From a virus: 30,144 nucleotides of DNA. The stretch covers positions 1 to 30,144 of the IMG/VR virus record IMGVR_UViG_3300032006_000053, one strand, 5' to 3'. How positions within the stretch are numbered: position 1 is the stretch's first letter; the number at the start of each line of letters is the position of its first letter. The notes beneath the pieces were generated by a model. The model did not search any database, was not told the origin of the DNA, and worked only from the letters and a program-made list of their open reading frames with translations. Shown piece by piece: positions 29,996 through 30,144 of the stretch. A program made the translations under genes and the position numbers.

Positions 29996-30144
29996 ATGAG
30001 GTTTTTTGCTGATACAGCGGATATTGTAGAAATCCGTGATTTACAAAATGCAAATCTGATACAGGGTGTTACTACAAATCCAACACTTGTTCAACGTGCA
30101 GGTCGAAAAGATTTTACAAAATGTATGGAAGAAATCTGCGACAT
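29996..30144 (+). CDS. talC: TalC-like transaldolase / fructose-6-phosphate aldolase family (3' truncated)
   Basis: The first 49 codons of a small transaldolase. MRFFADTADIVEIRDL and LIQGVTTNPTLVQRAG are the family's opening strand-helix and the GVTTNPTL signature. The TalC/FSA class is about 215-220 residues; the Schiff-base Lys lies beyond the window end. The enzyme transfers a dihydroxyacetone unit in the pentose phosphate pathway; cyanophage TalC is a well known auxiliary metabolic gene. RBS AAGGAGG (29985-29991) with 4-5 nt to ATG 29996; 9 nt after hsp20, so they share a transcript. Whether it acts as a transaldolase or an aldolase cannot be told from this part. Confidence 0.88.
   Translation, partial: MRFFADTADIVEIRDLQNANLIQGVTTNPTLVQRAGRKDFTKCMEEICD

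Noticed and set aside
1-30144. tRNA genes, CRISPR arrays, insertion sequences, integrase or attachment sites
   Set aside because: None seen on reading both strands; short-spaced repeats present are all in-frame protein repeats of fibre genes.

Overview
The window is a continuous, entirely plus-strand stretch of an AT-rich, T4-like myovirus genome (about one third G+C by eye). The T4 morphogenesis genes occur in canonical order: neck gp13 and gp14, gp15, terminase gp16/gp17, sheath gp18, tube gp19, portal gp20, core protein, protease gp21, scaffold gp22, capsid gp23. They are followed by the T4-type recombination and late-transcription genes gp3, uvsY, uvsW, gp55, gp47 and gp46. The compact gp13-gp23 block, the fibre repeats and a TalC-type transaldolase are what marine T4-like phages of cyanobacteria and SAR11-type bacteria carry. 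No photosynthesis gene is visible and the host cannot be fixed from this window.

Layout. 1-7983: adhesion region of nine fibre or fibre-associated genes. It holds two tandem paralogues, each with six kelch-like repeats, a fibre with an internal near-perfect tandem duplication, a polyglycine-rich probable tip adhesin, several small structural proteins and a fibre with an ATTAYVD motif. A strong terminator closes it (8028-8057). 8079-15792: a one-TM protein (holin candidate), a coiled-coil protein, then gp13 to gp19, ending in a hairpin. 15852-20834: portal, small core proteins, protease, scaffold and major capsid protein, closed by a strong terminator (20853-20889). 20900-25227: SNase-like nuclease, gp3, UvsY, UvsW, small proteins, trimeric dUTPase and the late sigma factor gp55. 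25284-29497: a tightly overlapping operon of a zinc-ribbon protein, gp47, gp46, a 60-aa unknown, an FmdB-like zinc ribbon and a complete proline dehydrogenase. 29564-30144: Hsp20 chaperone and the start of a TalC-like transaldolase.

Regulation. Four intergenic copies of the T4 late-promoter octamer TATAAATA lie before a fibre gene, gp19, gp22 and gp3. The copy before the fibre gene sits so close to the start codon that the mRNA would be essentially leaderless. A second motif, CCTTgaca with a -10 box 25 nt from its CC, lies before gp3, uvsY and the gp47 operon, and an imperfect form lies before hsp20. This looks like the early/middle promoter class. gp55, encoded here, is the sigma factor expected to read the late class.

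Most notable: the proline dehydrogenase embedded by translational coupling in the gp47-gp46 recombination operon, beside hsp20 and talC (a metabolic cassette); an approximately 75-residue GxGYT-repeat domain inserted in the tail terminator gp15; and a leader element, AACAGGTAAA-N5-ATG, placed identically after two terminator-like hairpins.
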